A DNA stretch of 64,000 nt from Pedobacter xixiisoli (GTDB taxonomy: Bacteria > Bacteroidota > Bacteroidia > Sphingobacteriales > Sphingobacteriaceae): contig NZ_OCMT01000001.1 of NCBI RefSeq assembly GCF_900215335.1, positions 1,116,001 to 1,180,000 on the forward strand, in the 5' to 3' direction. Below, in pieces: positions 16,907 to 24,923 of the stretch (the first letter of the stretch is position 1; each line of letters begins with the position of its first letter). A model generated the notes under the pieces. It saw only the letters and a list, made by a program, of their open reading frames with translations. It ran no database searches and was not told the origin of the DNA. The position numbers were made by a program, and so were the translations under genes.

Positions 16907-17350
16907 ATGGAACAACAAGACAACACTAACGATAGATTAAAAGTTTTTCAATCTTTTATTGGAAAAGAAGTAAACAATTCTCCTTCAAACTTTATGAATT
17001 GGCTAAAGCCTACTGTAATTAGTGCTGAAAAGGGCAGTTTACACTGTAGCTATATAGTTCGCTTGGAAATGACCAACCCTTACGGAATTTTACATGGAGG
17101 TATTACCGCTGGTATTATAGATGATTTAATTGGTGCTACTGTTTTTACGTTGGGTTTAAACAATGCTTACACAACTATAAACAATAACATCGATTATTTT
17201 GCCCCAGCTAAAGAAGGGGATGTTATTACAGCAAAAACAAGCATCGTAAAACAGGGCAGAACCATTATTAATCTTCAATGTGAGGTGTTTCTTCCTTCTA
17301 AAAACCGATTAATCGCAAGAGGATATTCTAATATGTTAAATATAGGCTAG
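16907..17350 (+). CDS. PaaI-like hotdog-fold thioesterase
   Basis: The 147-residue protein is a single hotdog domain. The catalytic signature HGG at residues 63-65 (YGILHGGITAGIIDD) with the following acidic pair is typical of PaaI/YiiD acyl-CoA thioesterases, which act as homotetramers in the cytoplasm. Later strands (NNNIDYFAPAKEGDVITAKT) also fit. The acyl substrate cannot be named. It stands alone, divergent from osmC and 105 bases upstream of a SusC gene with its own likely promoter. Confidence 0.88.
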   Translation: MEQQDNTNDRLKVFQSFIGKEVNNSPSNFMNWLKPTVISAEKGSLHCSYIVRLEMTNPYGILHGGITAGIIDDLIGATVFTLGLNNAYTTINNNIDYFAPAKEGDVITAKTSIVKQGRTIINLQCEVFLPSKNRLIARGYSNMLNIG

Positions 17351-17377
17351 TTTTTAACAAATTTTAACAAAAAATAC

Positions 17378-17406
17378 TTGTTTATGAAGCAGTTTGCGTA
17401 ATTGTG
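17378..17406 (+). promoter_or_regulatory. Possible promoter and repeat-containing leader of the SusC gene
   Basis: TTG at 17378-17380 and TAATTGTG at 17399-17406 are 18 bases apart, one base off the Bacteroidota -7 consensus. Between this and the ATG is an exact 11-base direct repeat (AATCAACTAAT, about 17423-17444). The leader would be about 43 bases. Confidence 0.4.
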
Positions 17407-17455
17407 CGTATATTCAGTTAACAATCAACTAATAATCAACTAATAATCACAAACT

Positions 17456-20400
17456 ATGAACAGGAAATTTACGCTAACCTTGTTAGGGTTCCTGCTATTG
17501 GCTGTATTTACTTATGCCCAAAAGGCTGTTAAGGGTAAAGTTACAGACGTCACCAATGGTCAAGGGATTCCAGGAGCAAGTGTTTCAGTTAAGGGACAAG
17601 CTGGTAACACAGTTGTAACCAATAATGATGGTTCTTTCACCATTAACGTCCCATCAGACAACTCGCTGTTGGTAGTTACCTATATTGGGTACACTACTAA
17701 AGAAGTTTCAGTCGGAACACAGTCAACAATTAATATTGCTTTAAATGAGAGCTCGCAAACCTTAGAAGGGGTTGTGGTAACTGCTCTAGGTATTAAACGT
17801 TCAGAAAAATCAATAGGTTATTCTACCCAACAAATTAACGGCGACAACCTGACGTTAACGAAAGAGCAAAATGTGATTGGTTCTTTAGCTGGTAAAGTCG
17901 CTGGTGCTCAGGTTACTGGCTCGTCTGGCGGAAGTATGGGTGGTACGCAGAAAATTAAGATTAGAGGAGTGAATTCTGTAACTGGTGGCGGGCAACCTTT
18001 AATGGTTATCGACGGTACGCCAATATCTAACACTAATTTTAGTGGTTCTAATGGAAATGGTGTTGATTACGGAAATGTTGGGCAGGATATTAACCCAGAA
18101 GATGTAGAAAGTATTAGTGTACTTAAAGGCCCAGCGGCATCGGCTTTATACGGATTAAGAGGACAGTATGGAGTTCTTTTAATTACTACCAAAAAAGGAG
18201 CCATGGGAGCAAACAGAATAGATGTTAGTCTTAATTCAGCATTTACAATAGAAAAAGTAGGTAATTTTATGCCACTTCAAGATATTTATGGTGTAGGTAA
18301 CAATCAAACTTTTCAGACTTTTTCTAATGGAGAGAAGTATGTAAATGGAAATGATGAGAGTTGGGGGCCAAAAATGGACGGAACTCCAGTTCGTATGTAT
18401 TACAGTTTTTATCCGCAAGACGCTGAATTTGGTAAATTAACTCCATTTTTGCCTCAACCAAACAATATTAAGGATTTTTTTGAGACTGGAACAAATACTA
18501 ATAACGGTATTAGCATTAGCGGATCTGGACAAAATTCTAACTTTAGGTTAGGGTATAATAACACCTATATTAATGGTACTTATCCTAATTCATGGCTTAA
18601 AAGAAATAATGTAAGCTTTGCTGGAAGTTTGAAATTAACAGATAAGTTGACTGTTGGAACAAATGCAAACTATGCAAACAATAGCGCCCAACGCCCTGTA
18701 CAGGGTTATCAAGGTTCATTTACTGGCGCAAATCAATGGTTTCAAAGAAACATAGATATTAACCGTTTAAGAAATTATAAATATGCTGATGGAACTGTTC
18801 TAAATTGGAATGTCAATCCAAGCTTATCGGGTACTACATTAGGTACGATAGTAACGAACAGACCATCTGATTGGAATAATCCATTTTTTGATGCTTATGA
18901 AAATCTTAATTTGGACAGTCGCGACCGTATATTTGGCGATATTAACTTGACCTACCAAGTTTTACCAGAATTAAAACTTAGTGGTTTTGTTAGAACGGAT
19001 AGATTTACTCAAAATATCAATAGGCGAAATGCGCTTGGAGGCAGATTAGACGAAAGTTTCAGTACTGGTAAATATCAGAGTGCTGACAATAATTACGAAT
19101 TTTTAGCTCAATATTTAAAAAAAGTTAACGATTTTGATTTTAACTTAAATGTTGGCGCCAACTTATTAACTCAATCATACAACTATCTTACGGCTGCAAC
19201 TGCTGGAGGACTATCATCTCCTGGGTTTTATAGCATCGAAGCTTCTATAGATAGACCTACAAGCTTCTCTTACCTACGAGAAAAGGAAGTTCGAAGTATG
19301 TATGCAATGGGCTCAGTAGGCTATAAGGACACTTACTTTTTAGACGCCTCTGTACGTAACGATATATCATCGGCTTTGCCAAAAGATAACAACTCTTATT
19401 GGTATCCTTCAGTTTCAGGTAGTTTTATCTTTAGTAACCTGCTTAAATCTAATGTGCTTTCTTTTGGTAAATTACGCTCGTCATTTGCTATTGCAGGGGC
19501 TGATTTAGCTGCTTATGAAACTGTAATGGGATATGTTACTGGAAATGTCTACAAAACAACCACTAACACAGTTACAACAGGCTTTGTTCCCGATAAGTTA
19601 AAAAATCCGAGTATCGAACCTTCATTTGCAAATTCTTTTGAGATTGGTACAGATTTAAAATTTCTTAAAAATAGAATTGGTATTGACTTTACTTACTATA
19701 AACAGCGTAATAAAAACCAGATTATTGATTTATCAGTTTCTGGAGGAAGCGGCTTTACAAGTTTCGTAGTTAATGCAGGAGATATTCAAAATCAAGGCAT
19801 TGAAGTTTCTTTAAATGCAAATCCAGTAGCTAGTAAATTATTTCAATGGAATACTATTCTAAATTTTGCCAGAAATAAGAGTAGAATTAATGAGTTGTAT
19901 CCTGGTATAAATGTCTACCAATTAGATGCAAATGTGTATTCTAGCCAAACGGTTTATTTAAATGCAACTGTTGGTAAAGAGTTTGGCTCTTTGGTAGGCC
20001 CTGGTTATGCTAGAGATGCAAGCGGACAGCTATTATTAGGTGCTGACAACATGCCAGTACAAGAATTGAATAAAGATTTCGGTTCTGTTGTTCCTGAATT
20101 TACCGGGGGGTTCGTGAATAATTTTAAAATTGGAAAATTTGATGTAGCAGCTATGATAGATTTTCAGAAAGGTGGTCAATTTTTTAGCTGGAGTAAAATG
20201 TTAGCGGTAAAATCTGGGCAAGCTGCTGAAACTGTAGTGCTTAATGATAAAGGCATGAATGTTCGTGAACCCTTAGCTAATGGAGGTGGTGTTCGTATGA
20301 CTGGCGTATATGCACCAGGTACAATGATTACAATTGCGGGTGTACCAACAAATGTAGGTGGACAAAATTTTGATGGATATGTGGATGCTAGAGTTTATTT

Positions 20401-20695
20401 TAGAAATAAGATTGGTACTCAAATTTATGAAGAGTGGTTATATGATGCTTCTTATATCAAGTTAAGAGAAGTTAGTGTGGGTTACACTTTCGATAAAGAT
20501 TTAATTAAGAAATTACCGGTAAAATCAGTAAGATTATCAGCAATAGCAAGAAACCCATTAATGATTTGGCAAAAAGCACCTAAAGGTTTAGACCCATCCG
20601 AATTATCATCTGGAAGTGCATCTATTAGTTGGATCGAAAAGGGAGAACTACAAACCGTTCGTTCTTATGGTGTTAATCTAAACGTTATTTTCTAA
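17456..20695 (+). CDS. SusC/RagA-family TonB-linked outer-membrane transporter
   Basis: The 1079-residue protein starts with a signal peptide cut after about Ala21 (LLAVFTYAQ). A CarboxypepD_reg-like domain (about 24-105) and a plug domain follow (GKVAGAQVTG, IRGVNSVTGGGQPLMVIDGTP, DVESISVLKGPAASALYG). The rest is a 22-strand barrel ending in the aromatic residue expected for outer-membrane insertion (NLNVIF). The plug wording is the SusC signature. SusD follows after 11 bases, forming the usual lid-and-barrel pair. No glycoside hydrolase, sigma/anti-sigma or sensor gene adjoins, so the substrate (glycan, peptide or other polymer fragment) is undefined. Confidence 0.95.
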   Translation: MNRKFTLTLLGFLLLAVFTYAQKAVKGKVTDVTNGQGIPGASVSVKGQAGNTVVTNNDGSFTINVPSDNSLLVVTYIGYTTKEVSVGTQSTINIALNESSQTLEGVVVTALGIKRSEKSIGYSTQQINGDNLTLTKEQNVIGSLAGKVAGAQVTGSSGGSMGGTQKIKIRGVNSVTGGGQPLMVIDGTPISNTNFSGSNGNGVDYGNVGQDINPEDVESISVLKGPAASALYGLRGQYGVLLITTKKGAMGANRIDVSLNSAFTIEKVGNFMPLQDIYGVGNNQTFQTFSNGEKYVNGNDESWGPKMDGTPVRMYYSFYPQDAEFGKLTPFLPQPNNIKDFFETGTNTNNGISISGSGQNSNFRLGYNNTYINGTYPNSWLKRNNVSFAGSLKLTDKLTVGTNANYANNSAQRPVQGYQGSFTGANQWFQRNIDINRLRNYKYADGTVLNWNVNPSLSGTTLGTIVTNRPSDWNNPFFDAYENLNLDSRDRIFGDINLTYQVLPELKLSGFVRTDRFTQNINRRNALGGRLDESFSTGKYQSADNNYEFLAQYLKKVNDFDFNLNVGANLLTQSYNYLTAATAGGLSSPGFYSIEASIDRPTSFSYLREKEVRSMYAMGSVGYKDTYFLDASVRNDISSALPKDNNSYWYPSVSGSFIFSNLLKSNVLSFGKLRSSFAIAGADLAAYETVMGYVTGNVYKTTTNTVTTGFVPDKLKNPSIEPSFANSFEIGTDLKFLKNRIGIDFTYYKQRNKNQIIDLSVSGGSGFTSFVVNAGDIQNQGIEVSLNANPVASKLFQWNTILNFARNKSRINELYPGINVYQLDANVYSSQTVYLNATVGKEFGSLVGPGYARDASGQLLLGADNMPVQELNKDFGSVVPEFTGGFVNNFKIGKFDVAAMIDFQKGGQFFSWSKMLAVKSGQAAETVVLNDKGMNVREPLANGGGVRMTGVYAPGTMITIAGVPTNVGGQNFDGYVDARVYFRNKIGTQIYEEWLYDASYIKLREVSVGYTFDKDLIKKLPVKSVRLSAIARNPLMIWQKAPKGLDPSELSSGSASISWIEKGELQTVRSYGVNLNVIF

Positions 20696-20706
20696 ATAGA
20701 ATCAAT

Positions 20707-22134
20707 ATGAAAAGATATATAAATGAGTTTAAATTTACGGCATTGGGTGTGGCATTACTTTTTGCTGGCTGTAAAAAATTCGATTCGAAATATTACAATG
20801 ATCCAAATAATCCTGTATCTCAATCAAGTATGCAATTGGTTGCTAATGCAGAGTATTACCTTCCTGATATAAGTTCTTCGCCGAATGGAGTACATTATGC
20901 TCAGCACTTGTCGTTAACCGCATTTACCGACAATAGTAGATTTGTGCCTACAAACTTTAATTTTTATACTTGGTTGGCTGGTCCGATTAAGAATTTAGAT
21001 GAAGCAATAGCGAAGGCTAACAATTTGTCAGACGGTCCAGTAGCTAATCAAAAAGCCGTAGCAAAGATTTTGAAAGCATACTTCATGTGGTTTGCAACAG
21101 ATAGATGGGGTGATTTGCCTTTTAGCGAAGCTTTAAAAGGAAAAGATAATTTTACGCCTGCTTATGATAAGCAGCAAACGATTTATAATTCCTTATTTAC
21201 GTTGTTGGATGAAGCTAATACCGAAATTATTACCGTTAATGGAAATGTTAAAAATGATATCGTTTATAACGGAGATATTAATAAATGGAAACGACTAGGT
21301 AATACTATTCATTTACTAATGGCGCTCCGATTATCGAAAGTTGATGCGATAAAAGGGAAAGCGGAATTTTTAAAAGCTCAAGCTAATGGGATTATGGCAG
21401 CTAATACAGATAACTTAGCTTATCCACATTTGGCTGAGCAAGTTCACGAAAACTACTGGTACAATTCATTTACACGCTTGGGTAGAAATTGGTATGCTTT
21501 AAGTAACACGTTAGTGAATTACATGAAGCCGATAAACGATCCTAGATTACCTGTATACGGAAATTTAAATTCGACTGGTACTTACGGAGGATTAGAGTTT
21601 GGAAAAGCCTCTCCAACTACAGCAGACATCAATGCCTCTTCGTTATTGGGCTCATCTTTAAGGCAACAGAACTCCCCGGTACAATTGGTTACTTATGCTC
21701 AAGCTCTTTTTGCATTAGCAGAGGCTGCTAAACTAACTTGGATTGCTGGAGGAGATGCACAAGCAAAAATTTATTACGATAATGCCGTAACGGAATCTAT
21801 AAGACAATGGACTGGTAACACCGCTAGCGTAGCTGCTTATCTAGCGCAAACCGATGTGGCTTACGACCCTTTAAATGCTTATTCAAAAATAGGACATCAA
21901 AGGTGGGTACATTTATTTTTGCACGGTTATGAGGGCTGGTCAGAGTGGAGAAGAACTGGTTTTCCAAGTTTAACTGTTCCAGTGGGAATAAACGGCGGGT
22001 TAATGCCACGTAGAGATGGCTATCCGACTCAAGAGAGAGCTAATAATACTACCAATTACAATGCTGCAGTTGCTGCGTTCCCGTACGGAGGTACTGACGG
22101 ACTCAACGCAAGAGTTTGGTGGGATAAACCTTAA
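20707..22134 (+). CDS. SusD/RagB-family surface lipoprotein
   Basis: The 475-residue lipoprotein has the lipobox LLFAGC, with acylated Cys22 at the mature N-terminus. It looks like the SusD-like branch PF12771: helical TPR-type scaffold (AVAKILKAYFMWFATDRWGDLPFSEAL, and later AQALFALAEAA) and a C-terminal GYEGWSEWRRTGFP motif. It caps the SusC barrel encoded just upstream and binds the substrate at the surface. Asp/Trp-rich stretches may line the binding site. A strong palindromic terminator shared with the convergent downstream gene ends the operon. Confidence 0.94.
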   Translation: MKRYINEFKFTALGVALLFAGCKKFDSKYYNDPNNPVSQSSMQLVANAEYYLPDISSSPNGVHYAQHLSLTAFTDNSRFVPTNFNFYTWLAGPIKNLDEAIAKANNLSDGPVANQKAVAKILKAYFMWFATDRWGDLPFSEALKGKDNFTPAYDKQQTIYNSLFTLLDEANTEIITVNGNVKNDIVYNGDINKWKRLGNTIHLLMALRLSKVDAIKGKAEFLKAQANGIMAANTDNLAYPHLAEQVHENYWYNSFTRLGRNWYALSNTLVNYMKPINDPRLPVYGNLNSTGTYGGLEFGKASPTTADINASSLLGSSLRQQNSPVQLVTYAQALFALAEAAKLTWIAGGDAQAKIYYDNAVTESIRQWTGNTASVAAYLAQTDVAYDPLNAYSKIGHQRWVHLFLHGYEGWSEWRRTGFPSLTVPVGINGGLMPRRDGYPTQERANNTTNYNAAVAAFPYGGTDGLNARVWWDKP

Positions 22135-22146
22135 TCCATTAATCAT

Positions 22147-22178
22147 AAAAAAACCGCATCAAATTGATGCGGTTTTTT
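22147..22178. terminator. Bidirectional terminator between susD and the SpmA/SpmB fusion gene
   Basis: The palindrome CCGCATC, 5 bases, GATGCGG is flanked by seven A residues on one side and seven T residues on the other. It serves both convergent genes. Confidence 0.9.
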
Positions 22179-22196
22179 TATGTAATTATATTTCAA

Positions 22197-23474
22197 TTAA
22201 CTGTTCCCGAAAAATAAATAAGCCAGTCCAATTGCGGTACAAACACCAGCCAAATCTGCGATAAGCATTGTGCCAATGGCGTAACGTGTATTTTTAACAG
22301 ATATAGAACCAAAATAAACTGCAATTACATAAAATGTAGTATCTGCAGCTCCTTGGAAAACGCCCGACAATTTACTTGCAAAAGAATCAGGTCCGTAAGC
22401 TGTCATGGTATCTACCATCATTCCTCTAGCGCCGCCGCCGCTCAACGGTCTTATCAACGCGGTAGGTAAAGCTTCCACAAAACGAGTATCTGCACCAAAA
22501 AAGGTGAAGAAGTTCTTTATTCCCAGAATAACTACGTCAAAAGTTCCGCTGGTACGTAACATGCTAATCGCTACTAGCATACCTACCAAGTATGGAATAA
22601 TTTTTACAGCAGTTTCAAAACCACCTTTTGCACCGTCTACAAAAGCGTCAAAAACATCTATCTTTTTGTAAACGCCACCTAATAAAATAGCTAGCACGAT
22701 AAAGAGAATAACGCCACTACTCAATGTACCAGAAAAAGAGGCAATATCTTTCGAGTTTAAAGTAGTAATATACCAAACTAACAAACCAATTACTGCGCTA
22801 ATACTTAAGATCCAACCCAAAATTACGGGCTGAAAAATATTAATCTTTTGCTTAAAGGAAACAATTAACATGGCGGTCATTGTACCCACAAAAGTTACAA
22901 TTAAGCAAGGAATGAAAATATCGGTCGGGTCGGATGCATTAGAAGAAGCTCTCAATGCAATAACACTTACTGGAATTAAACTTAGGCCCGCTGCATGTAA
23001 ACACAAAAACATAATTTGGGAGTTGCTCGCAGTAGCTTTATTAGGGTTCAATTCTTGTAGGCTTTCCATTGCTTTTAAACCGAAAGGAGTAGCTGCATTA
23101 TCTAATCCTAATAAGTTGGCAGAGAAATTCATCACCATGTGACCAGTAGCTGGGTGGCCTTTAGGTACCTCTGGAAACAACTTAGAAAAAAACGGCCCTA
23201 CAATTTTAGATAGTAATCGGATACCACCAGCTTTCTCAGCAATACTCATTAAACCCATGAAAAATGCCAAGATGCCAATTAGTTTTAAGCACATTTCTAC
23301 TGCATTCCAACAAGTTTGTATTACGCCGTCTACTTTAGTTAAGTTGGTTGGGTCATCACCTTTACCAATCACCATCCAACTAAATATCTCTGTTTGACCA
23401 AAAAAGAAGCATTTAATAGCAGCTACAGTAATAGCTACGATAATAAATGCCGACCAAATTCTACTTAATGCCAT
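22197..23474 (-). CDS. SpmA-SpmB fusion, nucleoside-recognition (Gate) membrane protein
   Basis: The 425-residue integral membrane protein has two Gate-type halves. The first has MNFSANLLGLDNAATPFGLKAM (SpmA-like) and the second PLSGGGARGMMVDTM and GAADTTFYVIAVYFGS (SpmB-like). In Bacillus these are separate spore maturation proteins; Bacteroidota do not sporulate and carry the fusion. Function outside spores is not established; transport or sensing of a small molecule is suspected from the fold shared with nucleoside transporters. It is followed upstream (150 bases) by the M14 peptidase gene on the same strand. Confidence 0.88.
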   Translation of the reverse strand: MALSRIWSAFIIVAITVAAIKCFFFGQTEIFSWMVIGKGDDPTNLTKVDGVIQTCWNAVEMCLKLIGILAFFMGLMSIAEKAGGIRLLSKIVGPFFSKLFPEVPKGHPATGHMVMNFSANLLGLDNAATPFGLKAMESLQELNPNKATASNSQIMFLCLHAAGLSLIPVSVIALRASSNASDPTDIFIPCLIVTFVGTMTAMLIVSFKQKINIFQPVILGWILSISAVIGLLVWYITTLNSKDIASFSGTLSSGVILFIVLAILLGGVYKKIDVFDAFVDGAKGGFETAVKIIPYLVGMLVAISMLRTSGTFDVVILGIKNFFTFFGADTRFVEALPTALIRPLSGGGARGMMVDTMTAYGPDSFASKLSGVFQGAADTTFYVIAVYFGSISVKNTRYAIGTMLIADLAGVCTAIGLAYLFFGNS

Positions 23475-23557
23475 TTGTTTAGTTTTATGCGTTGAATTTA
23501 GTGTTTTTGCGGTATTTTACCACAAGTGAGGAAAGATTTAATTTGAAAATTTTTTGA

Positions 23558-23614
23558 CACAGATGCACAGATTAATACTTCTAAGCCTCAATTTAAATTA
23601 TATTTGCATCTGTG
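23558..23614. repeat. Dispersed CACAGAT inverted repeat, copy 1
   Basis: Arms CACAGATGCA (23558-23567) and TGCATCTGTG (23605-23614) surround a 37-base spacer. The left arm continues as a direct repeat of CAGAT (GCACAGATT). The element ends 10 bases from the stop codon of the minus-strand M14 peptidase gene. It is related to copies at 27931, 31662 and 43898. Confidence 0.8.
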
Positions 23615-23624
23615 GCTACAAAAA

Positions 23625-24782
23625 TTAAGTTAACAAATAGCCATCCTTAAAAGCTAAAATGATTTGCTTCTCCATTATTAATTCAAAATTTGCTGCTTTA
23701 TTAAATACGATATCACCTTTCAATTCGCAGTTATTAGCATCGTAAACTTCATAAGCATCACAGAAGCTCAAATCGCCAATATCTTGTATACTGTAACTTT
23801 TAAAAGTGCTCATTCCATCTGTATTTGGGCATTCATCGTAATTGATACCGACACTTACCTTGATATTATTTAAAATAAGGTTATTGATCATTACGTGAAA
23901 AATTTGCTTGTTGTTTTTGGGAATAGCAAAGTAATTTTCAGTCTTTTGATTTTCGTAGTTTTTACTTGCGATAGAAATTAATCCAGATAGGATAGAAGCG
24001 AAGTAATATTTTCTGATTTGCTGTTTTTCAGTATCATCTTGATAACCTCCAGCTTCAATTAAAATGGTAGATGTACCCGCTTTTTGAAAGTTATCACCGA
24101 ATGCCCTCGGCTCATACTCGTCATCAAATAAACCGATGTGATGCGGTAGAATTTGGTCTAATTCTTTAAACATATCAGCTATTACTAGCATCGCATTTTC
24201 ACGAACTTGATTTATAGAAAGCCCTTTATCAAATGCAGGAGCTAAGTATGAAAGTGTAGCTGGTTTTAGTGTTTCATCAACACTCCATAAAGTAGTTTGA
24301 TCGTGTAAGTTAAAACCGAAATGAGGATCAAAATCATTTCTAGCCTGTTTTAAAATTTTTCCTTCAGGTGTGGTAGTTTGTATGAAATCTCTGTTGATAT
24401 CAATCTGTTGTGCGTTACGTCTTGTAAACATAGCTGCGCCATCAGGGTTTACCATTGGAATGATCAATAGTTCGCAATTATCGTTAATCAGTTTTACGGT
24501 TTCATTGTCTTCTTGCAAGAAGTTAAACAGATCTAAAATGGCCATGGTACCAGTAGCTTCGTCGCCATGCATTTGGCTCCATAACAGCACTTTAGTTTTT
24601 CCATTTCCCCATTTTACAGCGTTGATGCTTTTGCCTTTTACAGAAGTACCGAGTTCATTGACTGCAAAAGCTGAAGGTAGTTTTTTAAGTAGGGAGATGA
24701 CATCTTTGTGTTTGAAGAAGCGGTTGGTCAGTGCTTTTTCTTCGAAAGTGATGTAGTCTAATAATATTGAATGTATGGCCAT
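23625..24782 (-). CDS. M14-family zinc carboxypeptidase
   Basis: The 385-residue protein is a metallopeptidase of the carboxypeptidase A fold. Zinc ligands are in MHGDE (His and Glu) and in FGFNLHDQ (His). A substrate-binding NPDG followed by DINRDF and the general-base glutamate in STILIEAGG complete the site. There is no signal peptide, so the protein should be cytoplasmic, where it may trim peptides or amides. A C-terminal region of about 100 residues after the catalytic domain is of unknown role. The start is ATG at 24782, just downstream of an intergenic repeat. Confidence 0.88.
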   Translation of the reverse strand: MAIHSILLDYITFEEKALTNRFFKHKDVISLLKKLPSAFAVNELGTSVKGKSINAVKWGNGKTKVLLWSQMHGDEATGTMAILDLFNFLQEDNETVKLINDNCELLIIPMVNPDGAAMFTRRNAQQIDINRDFIQTTTPEGKILKQARNDFDPHFGFNLHDQTTLWSVDETLKPATLSYLAPAFDKGLSINQVRENAMLVIADMFKELDQILPHHIGLFDDEYEPRAFGDNFQKAGTSTILIEAGGYQDDTEKQQIRKYYFASILSGLISIASKNYENQKTENYFAIPKNNKQIFHVMINNLILNNIKVSVGINYDECPNTDGMSTFKSYSIQDIGDLSFCDAYEVYDANNCELKGDIVFNKAANFELIMEKQIILAFKDGYLLT

Positions 24783-24802
24783 GATATTTCAAATATAAAA
24801 AA

Positions 24803-24855
24803 AGCGAAGCAATCTTTCTTGTATGAAAGATTGCTTCGCTATGCTCGCAATGACG
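24803..24855. repeat. Short interspersed palindrome with GCAATGACG end
   Basis: A perfect 16-bp stem (24803-24818 with 24825-24840, 6-base loop) is followed by ATGCTCGCAATGACG. The half GATTGCTTCGCTATGCTCGC belongs to a short repeat family I recognise from many bacterial genomes. It lies between the M14 and S9 peptidase genes, which are both on the minus strand. Confidence 0.75.
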
Positions 24856-24874
24856 ATTTAATAAGGTCATTGCC

Positions 24875-24923
24875 AACTGATAACTGCCAACTGAAAACTG
24901 AAAACTGATTACTGATTACTACC
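24875..24923. repeat. Heptameric degenerate tandem array A
   Basis: Seven units of 7 bases in exact register, each close to AACTGAT, run from 24875 to 24923. The last unit touches the stop codon of the S9 peptidase gene. The array adjoins the palindrome at 24803. Confidence 0.75.
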
